Shown here piece after piece: positions 45,745-54,487 of a stretch of DNA of 64,000 bases. The first letter of the stretch is position 1. Every line of letters begins with the position of its first letter. The translations under genes were made by a program, and so were the position numbers. The DNA is taken from the NCBI RefSeq assembly GCF_007954355.1, contig NZ_VOLR01000008.1:1-64000 (forward strand). The letters are read 5' to 3'. A model generated the notes under the pieces. That model saw only the letters and a list, made by a program, of their open reading frames with translations, ran no database searches and was not told the origin of the DNA. The DNA is from Colwellia hornerae. Its GTDB lineage: Bacteria > Pseudomonadota > Gammaproteobacteria > Enterobacterales > Alteromonadaceae.

Positions 45745-47247
45745 TTAAAACGGTAAAAAACCTTTAGTTTTTACTATGCCGTATTGAATTTCTTTTTCTG
45801 TCACAGAAAATAACTTAGGGTAAATAAGTAAGCCTATAATTACTAAACTAGTATATATAAAGCCTGAAACAATAAAACTTACTAATGGCGACGAAAACTC
45901 AACAAACATCGATGACAAACCAGCGGCAATTGTAAAAAAAACAACTGCATATATTTGATGCCATAAAAATCTGTACATACTTAGCTTTAAAAATTTAACA
46001 TTGAAATATAACTGGATATTGACTCCAATAATTTGAGATATAATCATTTTAAATGCTAAACCTAATGCGTTTAATTCGAGTATATATACCAAAAATAATG
46101 TTAATAGAAAACCCAGTAACATGGAAATCAAGCCTATATTTCTGTATAGCGCAGTTTGCCCTGTTGCATAAAATATTGAACCGCTCAGCTGCCCATAAGT
46201 TTGATGAATGGGGTAAAAAGCCATGACAACAAGTACTAAATACGCATCTTTAAATTCTGCATCTGTAAAAATGGCTAGGACATTATCACTCTGGAATGCA
46301 ATAAATATGGCAAAGTATGCTGCTAAACTATAAAGCATAGGGATATAACGATTGAAAAGTTCACCCATGGTTAGTAAATCATTTTTTTCAAATGACTTAC
46401 TAAATTCACGAGTTATTATCGGGGTCATAGCCCCTGTAAAGATGAAACACATGGTGGCAAGTGAATATGCTAAGCCATAAAACCCCGTTTCTACTGAACC
46501 GCTAATACTCTGCAACAACCATATATCAAACAACCCTACAGACAGGCCAGCAAGGCTATATATCAATAGTGGTGAACAGTAACTTACAAACTCTGAAAAT
46601 ATCGATTTAAACTTTGAAAATTCAAAGCTCATACTTTGCACTGTGATTATACTATTTGAAATAAACAAATACATTACCCAAACTATAAAAATAGACAGTG
46701 TAATAATATGGAAATAAAAATACTTCATTAAATCAAAATGTAAGAAGTAAATAAAGTAGATCAATAAGCAGAGAGATAGTACTTTATGTAGAATTTTAAT
46801 TAATTCTACCGTTACCGTTAAAGCATAAGCATCCGATACTTTTATACACAATTGAGTAAACCAAGTTAAAAAACCAAAACCAATTCCCCAGTATATAAAT
46901 CCCTTATCTATGTCAGGAAACCAGGCTTGAATATCACCAAATTGATCAACAGCATAGAAAAAAACAGTTAAGATTAAACCAACAAATAATGAATAATAAA
47001 AGTAAAAAGAAATTAACTCTTTACGTTCTGGTTTCGCAGACAATTTGGTAAAAAAAGCAATAGAGCTTCCTGCATCAAGAAAGCCAATAATTTTTGTAAA
47101 AAACTGCTGAAGGTAGACAAACTGGCCATAAGCAATAGGACCCATTGCTTTTGGCACAATTGCAATGATTATCACACCTATGACGCCACTGATAATACTT
47201 GCAAATAATTTTGTAGCATAACGTTTCTTTAAACTTGATTCTTTCAT
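45745..47247 (-). CDS. wzx: Oligosaccharide flippase of the right locus
   Basis: 500 residues, about 12-14 membrane segments. KLFASIISGVIGVIIIAIVP followed by KAMGPIAYGQFVYLQQFFTK is the standard MOP/Wzx opening. Basic residues lie between helices on the cytoplasmic side. It is larger than, and only distantly similar to, the flippase at 13038. It directly follows the 47247 transferase gene (start and stop share one base), in the middle of the legionaminic/Kdo-like run. Confidence 0.9.
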   Translation of the reverse strand: MKESSLKKRYATKLFASIISGVIGVIIIAIVPKAMGPIAYGQFVYLQQFFTKIIGFLDAGSSIAFFTKLSAKPERKELISFYFYYSLFVGLILTVFFYAVDQFGDIQAWFPDIDKGFIYWGIGFGFLTWFTQLCIKVSDAYALTVTVELIKILHKVLSLCLLIYFIYFLHFDLMKYFYFHIITLSIFIVWVMYLFISNSIITVQSMSFEFSKFKSIFSEFVSYCSPLLIYSLAGLSVGLFDIWLLQSISGSVETGFYGLAYSLATMCFIFTGAMTPIITREFSKSFEKNDLLTMGELFNRYIPMLYSLAAYFAIFIAFQSDNVLAIFTDAEFKDAYLVLVVMAFYPIHQTYGQLSGSIFYATGQTALYRNIGLISMLLGFLLTLFLVYILELNALGLAFKMIISQIIGVNIQLYFNVKFLKLSMYRFLWHQIYAVVFFTIAAGLSSMFVEFSSPLVSFIVSGFIYTSLVIIGLLIYPKLFSVTEKEIQYGIVKTKGFLPF

Positions 47248-48395
47248 TAGTTATTGACTAGTAATTCATTAATAATAATTTGACCATTAGTTATATCGTC
47301 ACACCTCTGGGTTATATATTTTTTCTTATATTCTTTATATTTATTATTGTTGTTGTTGTTGTTACCTTGATAAAAACCATCAGTAATATCAATATTTACA
47401 ATCTCGCTATCCGTTTCAAAAGCCATCAATTCTAGCTGATTTTTCATTCCTATCGAGATCAATTCACTAGATAATAAATATACAATTTTTTTATTATTAA
47501 TCACACTGTAGTTAATTGCAGTAGAATAATGAGTGATTGTGAATAGAGCTTCTGAAATTAATTGATTAGTCATACCAATGATCACATCTCTGCCCTGAAA
47601 GAGCTCACTATAGTTTTCAACTCCAATACTTCTAGGGTGAGCAGCAATAACGACTCTCACTTTTAATTTATTCTCTACGAAGGAGAAGTAATCATTTAAC
47701 TTTTGATAATAACTTCGACTATTGATAGTATTCTTTATCCCTGAAAGAGAAAAGTCTGGGTGATAGGGAAGCATTTGATCTAAAAACACAACAGAGCTAT
47801 TTGAATTAGATTGGTTTTTAACATTATTAGCGTCTAAAAGGTGGAGATAATAATCATAACTATGACAAAGTATGTTTTGTTTATTTTTTACTTCATCTAC
47901 AGATAAATAATAATCGTATTCTATGTTTCCATATTTTACTTGTTCATAAAGTTTAGTCATTATTTTTTTTGTTATTACTATCGGTTTTTTTATTCGACTA
48001 ATGAATCGATGAGTTCCAACATGTGCCAAAGGTATTGGACCCCACATTTGTACTGCAACTTTTGATCCTTTTTTCATTAATTTAAATAAAATACGTTTAG
48101 GTAAAAAACCAATCGTTATATATACATGATCAACTCTACGTTGATTAATAAACAAATCCAAATCTTGTACTTTACTTACATAAGAAACATTACAAAAATC
48201 ACAACTTCGTACATTATTTCCCTTGTATTTATCCGGATAAATTAGCGAAGAAATATCAACTATGTCAACATCAACATTCTTATTTTGTAATTCTTCAATG
48301 CCATAACGTCTATAATCTCTTAATGATAGAGGTGTACTTATAATATAAATAACAGGTTTCAATTCATATACCTTTCGATAAGTTTCTATTTTCAT
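47247..48395 (-). CDS. GT-B-like protein with poly-Asn tract, candidate legionaminic acid transferase
   Basis: 382 residues. The C-terminal half has VRVVIAAHPRSIGVENYSEL (His-Pro motif) and EALFTITHYSTAINYSVINN (Ser/Thr motif), as in bacterial sialyltransferase-like GT-B proteins. Near the end a run of Asn residues (GNNNNNNNKYKEYKKK) is encoded by a GTT/ATT trinucleotide repeat (about 47341-47365 on the plus strand). The ATG at 48395 overlaps the legF-like gene by 32 bases and has no ribosome site. A TTG at 48362 with AAAGG nine bases upstream would remove the overlap and is a strong alternative start. It adjoins the CMP-legionaminate synthetase, which suggests the substrate. Confidence 0.6.
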   Translation of the reverse strand: MKIETYRKVYELKPVIYIISTPLSLRDYRRYGIEELQNKNVDVDIVDISSLIYPDKYKGNNVRSCDFCNVSYVSKVQDLDLFINQRRVDHVYITIGFLPKRILFKLMKKGSKVAVQMWGPIPLAHVGTHRFISRIKKPIVITKKIMTKLYEQVKYGNIEYDYYLSVDEVKNKQNILCHSYDYYLHLLDANNVKNQSNSNSSVVFLDQMLPYHPDFSLSGIKNTINSRSYYQKLNDYFSFVENKLKVRVVIAAHPRSIGVENYSELFQGRDVIIGMTNQLISEALFTITHYSTAINYSVINNKKIVYLLSSELISIGMKNQLELMAFETDSEIVNIDITDGFYQGNNNNNNNKYKEYKKKYITQRCDDITNGQIIINELLVNN

Positions 48396-49089
48396 TATTG
48401 TCTAGAATAACTTCTGCTAATCTAAAATCTAATTCATGATCAATATCAATAGAGCGTGAACCTGGCATTATAAAGCTGAACACTGAATCCGTATAACTTA
48501 TCCCTTGCATATTGACAAACGAATTAGAGGTAAAAACGTACACTGCGCCATTTAATCTATAACAGGGTGGTAGATCTTGGCTCCTTTTACCCTTAATATC
48601 ATTTTTAATAAATGTTCCCATGTTAAGGTCTGCTGGCAGAATGTTGCTCCAAAATGGACTGTGCTCGCATTCGCACACGGATACAATCCCTTCAGCTTCC
48701 TTTTGAATGAGCAAGCTTAAAGCTTGATCAATATCCTGCTCTGTGCGCAGAGGAGATGTAGGTTGTAAAATAACCACTATATCTGGATAATTAGCGACTG
48801 ATAATGTAGATAAAAAGTGTAAGATGACACTATCTGTTGAGGCGGTATCAGTAGCTATTTCTGAAGGGCGCATAAAAGGAACATCAGCACCAAAATCTAT
48901 CGCTACCTTCGCTATATCCTCACAGTCTGTACTTACTACAACGCGATCAATGTATTGAGAGTTAAGTCCTGCTTCTATTGTCCAAGCAATCAAAGGTTTT
49001 CCATGTAAAGGTAAAACATTCTTTCCTGGCAAGCGCTTACTTCCTCCACGAGATGGTATGATAGCACATACTTTCTTACCATTAATCAT
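48364..49089 (-). CDS. CMP-legionaminic/N-acylneuraminate cytidylyltransferase
   Basis: 241 residues, NeuA/LegF family. VCAIIPSRGGSKRLPGKNVL is the CTP-binding signature. VVVSTDCEDIAKVAIDFGAD and VILQPTSPLRTEQDIDQALS follow in the usual order, with RLNGAVYVFT and SRSIDIDHELDFRLAEVIL at the C-terminus. It activates the nonulosonate made by the synthase at 51065. It overlaps the CBS-nucleotidyltransferase gene by four bases. Confidence 0.9.
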   Translation of the reverse strand: MINGKKVCAIIPSRGGSKRLPGKNVLPLHGKPLIAWTIEAGLNSQYIDRVVVSTDCEDIAKVAIDFGADVPFMRPSEIATDTASTDSVILHFLSTLSVANYPDIVVILQPTSPLRTEQDIDQALSLLIQKEAEGIVSVCECEHSPFWSNILPADLNMGTFIKNDIKGKRSQDLPPCYRLNGAVYVFTSNSFVNMQGISYTDSVFSFIMPGSRSIDIDHELDFRLAEVILDNNENRNLSKGI

Positions 49090-50141
49090 TCACTTACAAA
49101 CCCCAAAGTATATATATCTGACTGCGCTCTTTTAAAGTCATCCATACGCCCAATATCCAACCAATACTCATGAAATGGAAACATAAGAACTTTGTTATCT
49201 AAATACCTTTCCAAAAGTGTAGGCATATCTACCACTTCGTTATTATTTACTTCTTCTATAATCTTTCGACTAACGACGTATATACCGGCATTAACATGAA
49301 ATCGTTGTATGGGTTTCTCGACCATGCTTTTAATGGTTTTACCCTCACTTTCGATTACACCAAACGGCACTTGATATTCATATTCACGAACACACATGGT
49401 TGCGTCAGCATTATTTTCATTATGGAAAACAAGTAAAGCTTCCAAATCTACTTTTGTCAGTACATCTCCATTCATCATAATAACAGGTAGCTCAGGTAAG
49501 TTATTAGGCAATAAGCCTAAAGCGCCTCCGGTACCTAGTGGCTGTTCTTCATGTACATAATTTATTGATATCCCCCACTTACTGCCGTCACCAAAATACT
49601 CTTGGATCATTTCGGGTAGGTAATGAGTAGAAATATAAAAATTATGAAACCCTGATTTTATAAAGCTTAACAGTACTGTCTCTAATATTGGCTTATCACC
49701 TACTTTCAATAATGGTTTAGGGCAATTATCCGTTAAAGGTTTTAACCTAGTTCCAAAACCACCAGCCATTAAAAATACAGGATTATCGTATTTGTTTTTT
49801 TGTGTAACATGATGAATAGTCTCTAAACCAACCACGATACCATCATCTAATATTGGAATAGAATGAAGCTGCTTAACATTCATCAACTCTAAGATTTTCT
49901 CTTTAGAAGTATCAACGTTTACAACGGTAGGGGTTGTAAACATTATCTCAGAGATTTGGTGCGATAAAGGAACAGCATTAATTAATGCTCTACGAATATC
50001 ACCATCGGTTACAGTGCCTAATAGTCGGTTGTCTGTATCTACAACTAGGGCAAGTTGAAGCGCCTCACTGTCAATAACTTTAAGAACTTCTTGTATCGTT
50101 GCAGTCGATGAAACGAGAATATTTTTCCAATTATGACTCAT
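49086..50141 (-). CDS. CBS-domain sugar-1-phosphate nucleotidyltransferase (PtmE-like)
   Basis: 351 residues. Residues 1-120 form a pair of CBS motifs (VDTDNRLLGTVTDGDIRRAL and HSIPILDDGIVVGLETI). Residues 121-351 are a nucleotidyltransferase with VFLMAGGFGTRLKPLTDNCP and KPLLKVGDKPILETVLLSFI. This architecture matches Campylobacter PtmE, which makes the GDP-sugar for legionaminic acid. The gene is placed between the CMP-transferase and the formyltransferase of the leg cluster, which supports the same role. It suggests GDP-linked rather than UDP-linked intermediates in this pathway. Confidence 0.86.
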   Translation of the reverse strand: MSHNWKNILVSSTATIQEVLKVIDSEALQLALVVDTDNRLLGTVTDGDIRRALINAVPLSHQISEIMFTTPTVVNVDTSKEKILELMNVKQLHSIPILDDGIVVGLETIHHVTQKNKYDNPVFLMAGGFGTRLKPLTDNCPKPLLKVGDKPILETVLLSFIKSGFHNFYISTHYLPEMIQEYFGDGSKWGISINYVHEEQPLGTGGALGLLPNNLPELPVIMMNGDVLTKVDLEALLVFHNENNADATMCVREYEYQVPFGVIESEGKTIKSMVEKPIQRFHVNAGIYVVSRKIIEEVNNNEVVDMPTLLERYLDNKVLMFPFHEYWLDIGRMDDFKRAQSDIYTLGFVSE

Positions 50142-50144
50142 GTT

Positions 50145-51068
50145 CTATCCATTTACTCTGAAACGAGTACCAATTCTAAAAGATGGAATAAACTTTTCAG
50201 TTTCTTTATGAGTATCTATTTTTTTCATAGTTTTAAGTAGTAAGGTGCTATCACCAACTTTAATTACAACCCCTTTATCATTTCGTCCCACAACTTCACC
50301 TATAGTTGCTATATACTTAGGTGCGCCGTGAATCAACTCAGAAACTATAATGGAATACTCTTGCTCTGCGATAAAACATCGTGCATTTGGCCCTGGTGTA
50401 CAAATAGCTCTGATAAAATTATGAATTCTTTCTGCTGGCCAATTAAAGTTAATTAATTCATCACCAAAAGTTCTTATTCCGAAGTATGTCCCAACTGGGT
50501 GAATATCAGACTGGGCCTGTTTGACCAACTTACCACGGTTGATTTTTATAATTGCTGAATGAAGTACATTTGCACATTCAACTACCGCTTTTTCGAGTAG
50601 AGTTGCATAATTATCTGTTAGTGCAATTGGGAATAACCTCTGTTCAACAATATCACCTGTATCAATTCCTTCATCAACATAATGAACTGTTATACCAAAT
50701 TGCTTTTCGCCATTAATGATTGCCCAATTAAGAGGATTTCTTCCTCGATAAAAAGGGAGTGCGCCCGCATGACAGTTAATGAAGCCATTTTTTGCTAGAC
50801 TTATGATCTCTTTTTTCAATATTTGATTAAAAGACATTGAGACTAATAAATCAGCATCAAAAGCATTAATTTTTTCAATAAAAGTAGCCGAATTTACATT
50901 TTCACAAGGTATAAATGGAATGCCTAGTTTTGATGCCCATTCTTTAAGTACTGGATCTTGGGTATCAAACCTTGGCACTATATAGGAAATCTCTAAACCT
51001 TTGCTTTCTATAATTAATTGAATTGCTTCATGTGACCATGGTCCATCTGCAAAATAACCTATTTTCAT
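50145..51068 (-). CDS. Methionyl-tRNA formyltransferase-like sugar formyltransferase
   Basis: 307 residues. The catalytic triad of the fold is complete: Asn98 and His100 in FINCHAGALPFYRGRNPLNW, and Asp136 in GIDTGDIVEQRL. A C-terminal OB-like extension (about 210-307) carries VGTYFGIRTFGD and LLLKTMKKI. It uses N10-formyl-tetrahydrofolate. Because no LegH acetyltransferase is present, it probably formylates the 4-amino intermediate, so the product would carry a formamido group at C7. It is coupled to the synthase gene by a four-base overlap. Confidence 0.88.
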   Translation of the reverse strand: MKIGYFADGPWSHEAIQLIIESKGLEISYIVPRFDTQDPVLKEWASKLGIPFIPCENVNSATFIEKINAFDADLLVSMSFNQILKKEIISLAKNGFINCHAGALPFYRGRNPLNWAIINGEKQFGITVHYVDEGIDTGDIVEQRLFPIALTDNYATLLEKAVVECANVLHSAIIKINRGKLVKQAQSDIHPVGTYFGIRTFGDELINFNWPAERIHNFIRAICTPGPNARCFIAEQEYSIIVSELIHGAPKYIATIGEVVGRNDKGVVIKVGDSTLLLKTMKKIDTHKETEKFIPSFRIGTRFRVNG

Positions 51069-52144
51069 ACTATTAACTCATCCTTATTAAAATCTTTATT
51101 TGCCAATGTGCCAATAACATCCCAATAATTAATGGGGCTAATACCATTTCCAGGCCGTTTAATAGCAATATCGTCTGCTTTAATAATGTCGTTTTTATTT
51201 ATTTTTCTAGCAGCCACAATGCTCTTTCTAGCAATCGGTTTATTTTTAATTTCTGATGGACGTGGGCCTTTAATACCATCACCTTCCACTAGCTCAACTT
51301 TTCTAATTAAAGAAATCATTTCAGTAAGCTCTTTAGGCTCTAATGAGGCTTTATGGTCAGGTCCTTCCATATTACGATCAAGTGTAAAGTGTTTCTCTAT
51401 TATTGTTGCCCCTTTTGATGCTGCAACAGTAGGAACAAGAACTCCTTCACTATGATCTGAATAGCCCACGCGTAACTTAAATGCCTGTTCGATTGTTGCC
51501 ATTGCATTTAAGTTAATATCAGATAGAGGTGCTGGGTATTCTGTTGTGCAATGCAGTATTGTCACTTTTTCTTTTAAATAAGCTTTTCCTTCGTCAGAAA
51601 AGTAAGCTTTTCCAAAGCTATCCATAGATGGCGCTTCTGTACAATGGCAATATCCAAAAGCTATAATACTTAAAGCGGTTTCAATTTCAGAAAGTGTAGC
51701 CATACCAGTGGAAAGAATAATATCTAAACCAGTTTTAGCATGTGCCAAGAGTAATGGCGCATTGGTTATTTCACCAGAAGGTATTTTCAATAGTTTTTGA
51801 CCTAGATCATTAACTAAGAAATCAAGACTTTCTTCATCAAATGCAGTTGATAAAAATTCAATGTTTTTATTTTTACAATATTCGACAAGTAAAAAATGGT
51901 CTTCATATTTAAGCTCAAGTTTTTTTAACATTTCTAACTGAGATTCTGACTTACCTGTGTTTTTCACTTGATATTCAGCTTGTACCGCACTTGCTGCTGC
52001 TAATTTACTTGCTTTGAATGTTTGAAACTTTACAATATCAGCCCCGGCTTCAGCGGCTACATCAATCAGCTGCTTTGCTAATTCCAAGTCTCCATTATGA
52101 TTAACACCTGCTTCTGCAATGATCAAAATCTTACCCTTTTTCAT
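51065..52144 (-). CDS. Legionaminic/N-acetylneuraminate-type synthase
   Basis: About 359 residues from the Met at 52144; an in-frame ATG at 52177 would overlap the preceding epimerase gene. NeuB family: ILIIAEAGVNHNGDLELAKQ opens the barrel, then VKFQTFKASKLAA and GYSDHSEGVLVPTVAASKGA; FTLDRNMEGPDHKASLE matches the NeuB/LegI branch, unlike the GGGPDDSFSLE of PseI at 16751. The SAF domain covers about 300-359. It condenses a 2-amino sugar with phosphoenolpyruvate. Confidence 0.9.
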   Translation of the reverse strand: MKKGKILIIAEAGVNHNGDLELAKQLIDVAAEAGADIVKFQTFKASKLAAASAVQAEYQVKNTGKSESQLEMLKKLELKYEDHFLLVEYCKNKNIEFLSTAFDEESLDFLVNDLGQKLLKIPSGEITNAPLLLAHAKTGLDIILSTGMATLSEIETALSIIAFGYCHCTEAPSMDSFGKAYFSDEGKAYLKEKVTILHCTTEYPAPLSDINLNAMATIEQAFKLRVGYSDHSEGVLVPTVAASKGATIIEKHFTLDRNMEGPDHKASLEPKELTEMISLIRKVELVEGDGIKGPRPSEIKNKPIARKSIVAARKINKNDIIKADDIAIKRPGNGISPINYWDVIGTLANKDFNKDELIV

Positions 52145-52145
52145 A

Positions 52146-53300
52146 TTAATTCCTATCAATGAATTTTTTAAAACCAAATGATGCTAAATCAAGTAATGCA
52201 AGAGTGCTTACTATTCTATTCGCAGTATCTCCTTCACCATATGGATTGACAATGTCGTTAGCTCTTTCTTTAAACTCTTTAGAGCAACACTCAGTGATTG
52301 CTTGCTTGATTGCCTCTTCATCCATATCAACATCTAAAATCAGTTCTGATCTTGGTCTACCCGCTTGTCTAGAGCCAATGTTTATAGTACCTACTTTGTA
52401 ACTCGGGGCTTCAATAATACCACTAGATGAATTGCCAATAACACAATCTACATGTTCCATAACTGAAAGGTACCTCAAAAAACCAAGTGATGGAACAATA
52501 TGAACATTAGTTAAATGCTCAATTTCTTTCCACTGTTCAATAATTTGTTTCCCACAGCCATCTGCATTAGGATATGTAATAATATAATCAAGTTCAGACC
52601 TTGCCTTTATTGCATTAACTAAGCTTGTTATATCATTTTCACCTTCATTCTTAGCTTTTGTTACAGGGTGGTAGGTGACTAGCGCGCACCGTTTTTCTAA
52701 TGAAAAACCTAAACTTTCTTCTAATTCAGGCAATGTTAGCCTTGGTTCATTTACAATATTATCCACACCTGGGGAACCAACTACGTGTATCGAGTTATCT
52801 TCTTCACCAAGTTGTTTTATACGATCTGCGAATTGTTCCGCAACTGGAAAATGTATATTTGCCATTTTTGTAAGGGAGTGGCGGATACAATCATCAAATG
52901 CACCTTCAGTAACTTCGCCACCATGGATATGAGCAATAGGGATATTTAAAAACATTGCACTTTGTGCCGCAGCTAAAATTTCATATCGGTCCCCCAATAT
53001 AAGCAAACAATCTAAGTTTGCATGCGAAAAAGCATCTGCAAATGAAATTGTGGCTAAACCAACCGACTTAGCAATTCCCACACCACTTGATGTGGATAAT
53101 AGCATTTCCACAGCTATAACATTGCTTATCCCCTTAGACTCTAGCTCTGAAATTGTCATTCCATACTCAGGTGACAAGTGAGTGCCGCAAGCAAAAACAT
53201 TAGTTTCAAAACGTTCATCTTTTTGTAATAAATCTATTGTTCTATACAACAAGCCAAAGTCAGCTCTTGTACCAGTTACAATACCTATTTTTTTTATCAT
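52146..53300 (-). CDS. UDP/GDP-sugar 2-epimerase, hydrolysing (NeuC/LegG type)
   Basis: 384 residues. KIGIVTGTRADFGLLYRTID is the NeuC-family opening, HIHGGEVTEGAFDDCIRHSL the substrate loop and CVIGNSSSGIIEAPSYKVGT the nucleotide-binding signature. It removes the nucleotide while inverting C2, giving the free mannosamine-type sugar for the synthase. It overlaps neither neighbour at the chosen starts; one base separates it from the aminotransferase gene. Confidence 0.92.
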   Translation of the reverse strand: MIKKIGIVTGTRADFGLLYRTIDLLQKDERFETNVFACGTHLSPEYGMTISELESKGISNVIAVEMLLSTSSGVGIAKSVGLATISFADAFSHANLDCLLILGDRYEILAAAQSAMFLNIPIAHIHGGEVTEGAFDDCIRHSLTKMANIHFPVAEQFADRIKQLGEEDNSIHVVGSPGVDNIVNEPRLTLPELEESLGFSLEKRCALVTYHPVTKAKNEGENDITSLVNAIKARSELDYIITYPNADGCGKQIIEQWKEIEHLTNVHIVPSLGFLRYLSVMEHVDCVIGNSSSGIIEAPSYKVGTINIGSRQAGRPRSELILDVDMDEEAIKQAITECCSKEFKERANDIVNPYGEGDTANRIVSTLALLDLASFGFKKFIDRN

Positions 53301-53301
53301 T

Positions 53302-54459
53302 TTATAATTTATCCAAGTTTATTGAGGGAGAGCTAGGTATATTAATCAGCCTAGCTTCAATAAATTCAGAGTTTTCGAGAGAGCCGCGTTTGGCATTTTC
53401 AAACATAGGCAACCGATGCATTAATTTCCATATTGGACGTGTCATAACACCGTTTTTATTCGTTTTTTTTATTAATATTTCACGGCTAGCTACATCAGGA
53501 CAAATTATCGCATTTAACCAGTAATTTGATTGAGCATATTCAGGTTCTTCAATAAATTTAAAGTCTGAGTCCTTAAATAAATTCTTATATTGCAGCGCTA
53601 AAGTTCTTTTTTGCTTTAGAAAGGTAGGTAACACTTCCATTTGTGCACAGCCTAACGCAGCATTTAAATTGGGTAAACGGTAGTTAAAACCTGGTTCATC
53701 ATGAAAGAATTCATAAGGGTGAGGTACTTTTGCTGTAGTAGTTACATGCTTAGTATGCATGCCTTCGTCATAGTTTTTGCATAAAACCATGCCGCCACCA
53801 CCAGTGGTAATAACTTTATTACCATTAAAACTGACTGCACTAAAAGAACCAAAGGTTCCAGTGTGTTGTCCTTTATAAAAAGAACCTAAACTCTCAGCGG
53901 CATCTTCCACTAAAGCAATATTCCACTTAGCACAAACAGTCATTAGTTCATCAAGCTCGACAGGATGACCAAAAGTATGCATTGGGACTACTGCACGAAA
54001 TACCTGTTGAGTAACCTTGTGCTGACTGAAACCATCATTATTGATATAAGCATACTCTTCTAGGTAACACGCTAACGCTTTAGGGCATAATCCTAGGCTG
54101 ACCTTGGACACATCAACAAAGACAGGCTCTGCACCCATGTAATACAAAGCATTACAAGTGGCAACAAAAGTTAATGCTTGAGTTATAACAAGATCACCTG
54201 ATTTCACACCTGCCATATATAGCGCTGTATGCAAAGCTGCAGTGCCATTAACGGTTGCTATCGCTTTGGCTGTTCCCGTATAGGCTTCTATTTGTTGTTC
54301 AAATTGATCGACATACTGACCAACGCTGGAAACAAATGTGCTATCAAGCGTGTTATTCACATACTTTTTTTCATTACCACCAAAAGTTGGCGCATGAAGA
54401 GGAACAAACTCTTGTGTTTGGTATATGTCTCGAACAAAATCAACTAATTTTTTATGCAT
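53302..54459 (-). CDS. LegC-like sugar-nucleotide aminotransferase
   Basis: 385 residues, DegT family. FVPLHAPTFGGNEKKYVNNT is the distinctive LegC start. The PLP lysine is Lys215 in FNGNKVITTGGGGMVLCKN; ALVEDAAESLGSFYKGQHTG is the PLP-ring Asp loop. It adds the 4-amino group to the 4-keto product of the LegB-like enzyme. It lies between the dehydratase and the epimerase genes, as in Campylobacter-type leg clusters. Confidence 0.9.
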   Translation of the reverse strand: MHKKLVDFVRDIYQTQEFVPLHAPTFGGNEKKYVNNTLDSTFVSSVGQYVDQFEQQIEAYTGTAKAIATVNGTAALHTALYMAGVKSGDLVITQALTFVATCNALYYMGAEPVFVDVSKVSLGLCPKALACYLEEYAYINNDGFSQHKVTQQVFRAVVPMHTFGHPVELDELMTVCAKWNIALVEDAAESLGSFYKGQHTGTFGSFSAVSFNGNKVITTGGGGMVLCKNYDEGMHTKHVTTTAKVPHPYEFFHDEPGFNYRLPNLNAALGCAQMEVLPTFLKQKRTLALQYKNLFKDSDFKFIEEPEYAQSNYWLNAIICPDVASREILIKKTNKNGVMTRPIWKLMHRLPMFENAKRGSLENSEFIEARLINIPSSPSINLDKL

Positions 54460-54487
54460 AGTATTATCTTACGTACTCTTATATTTA

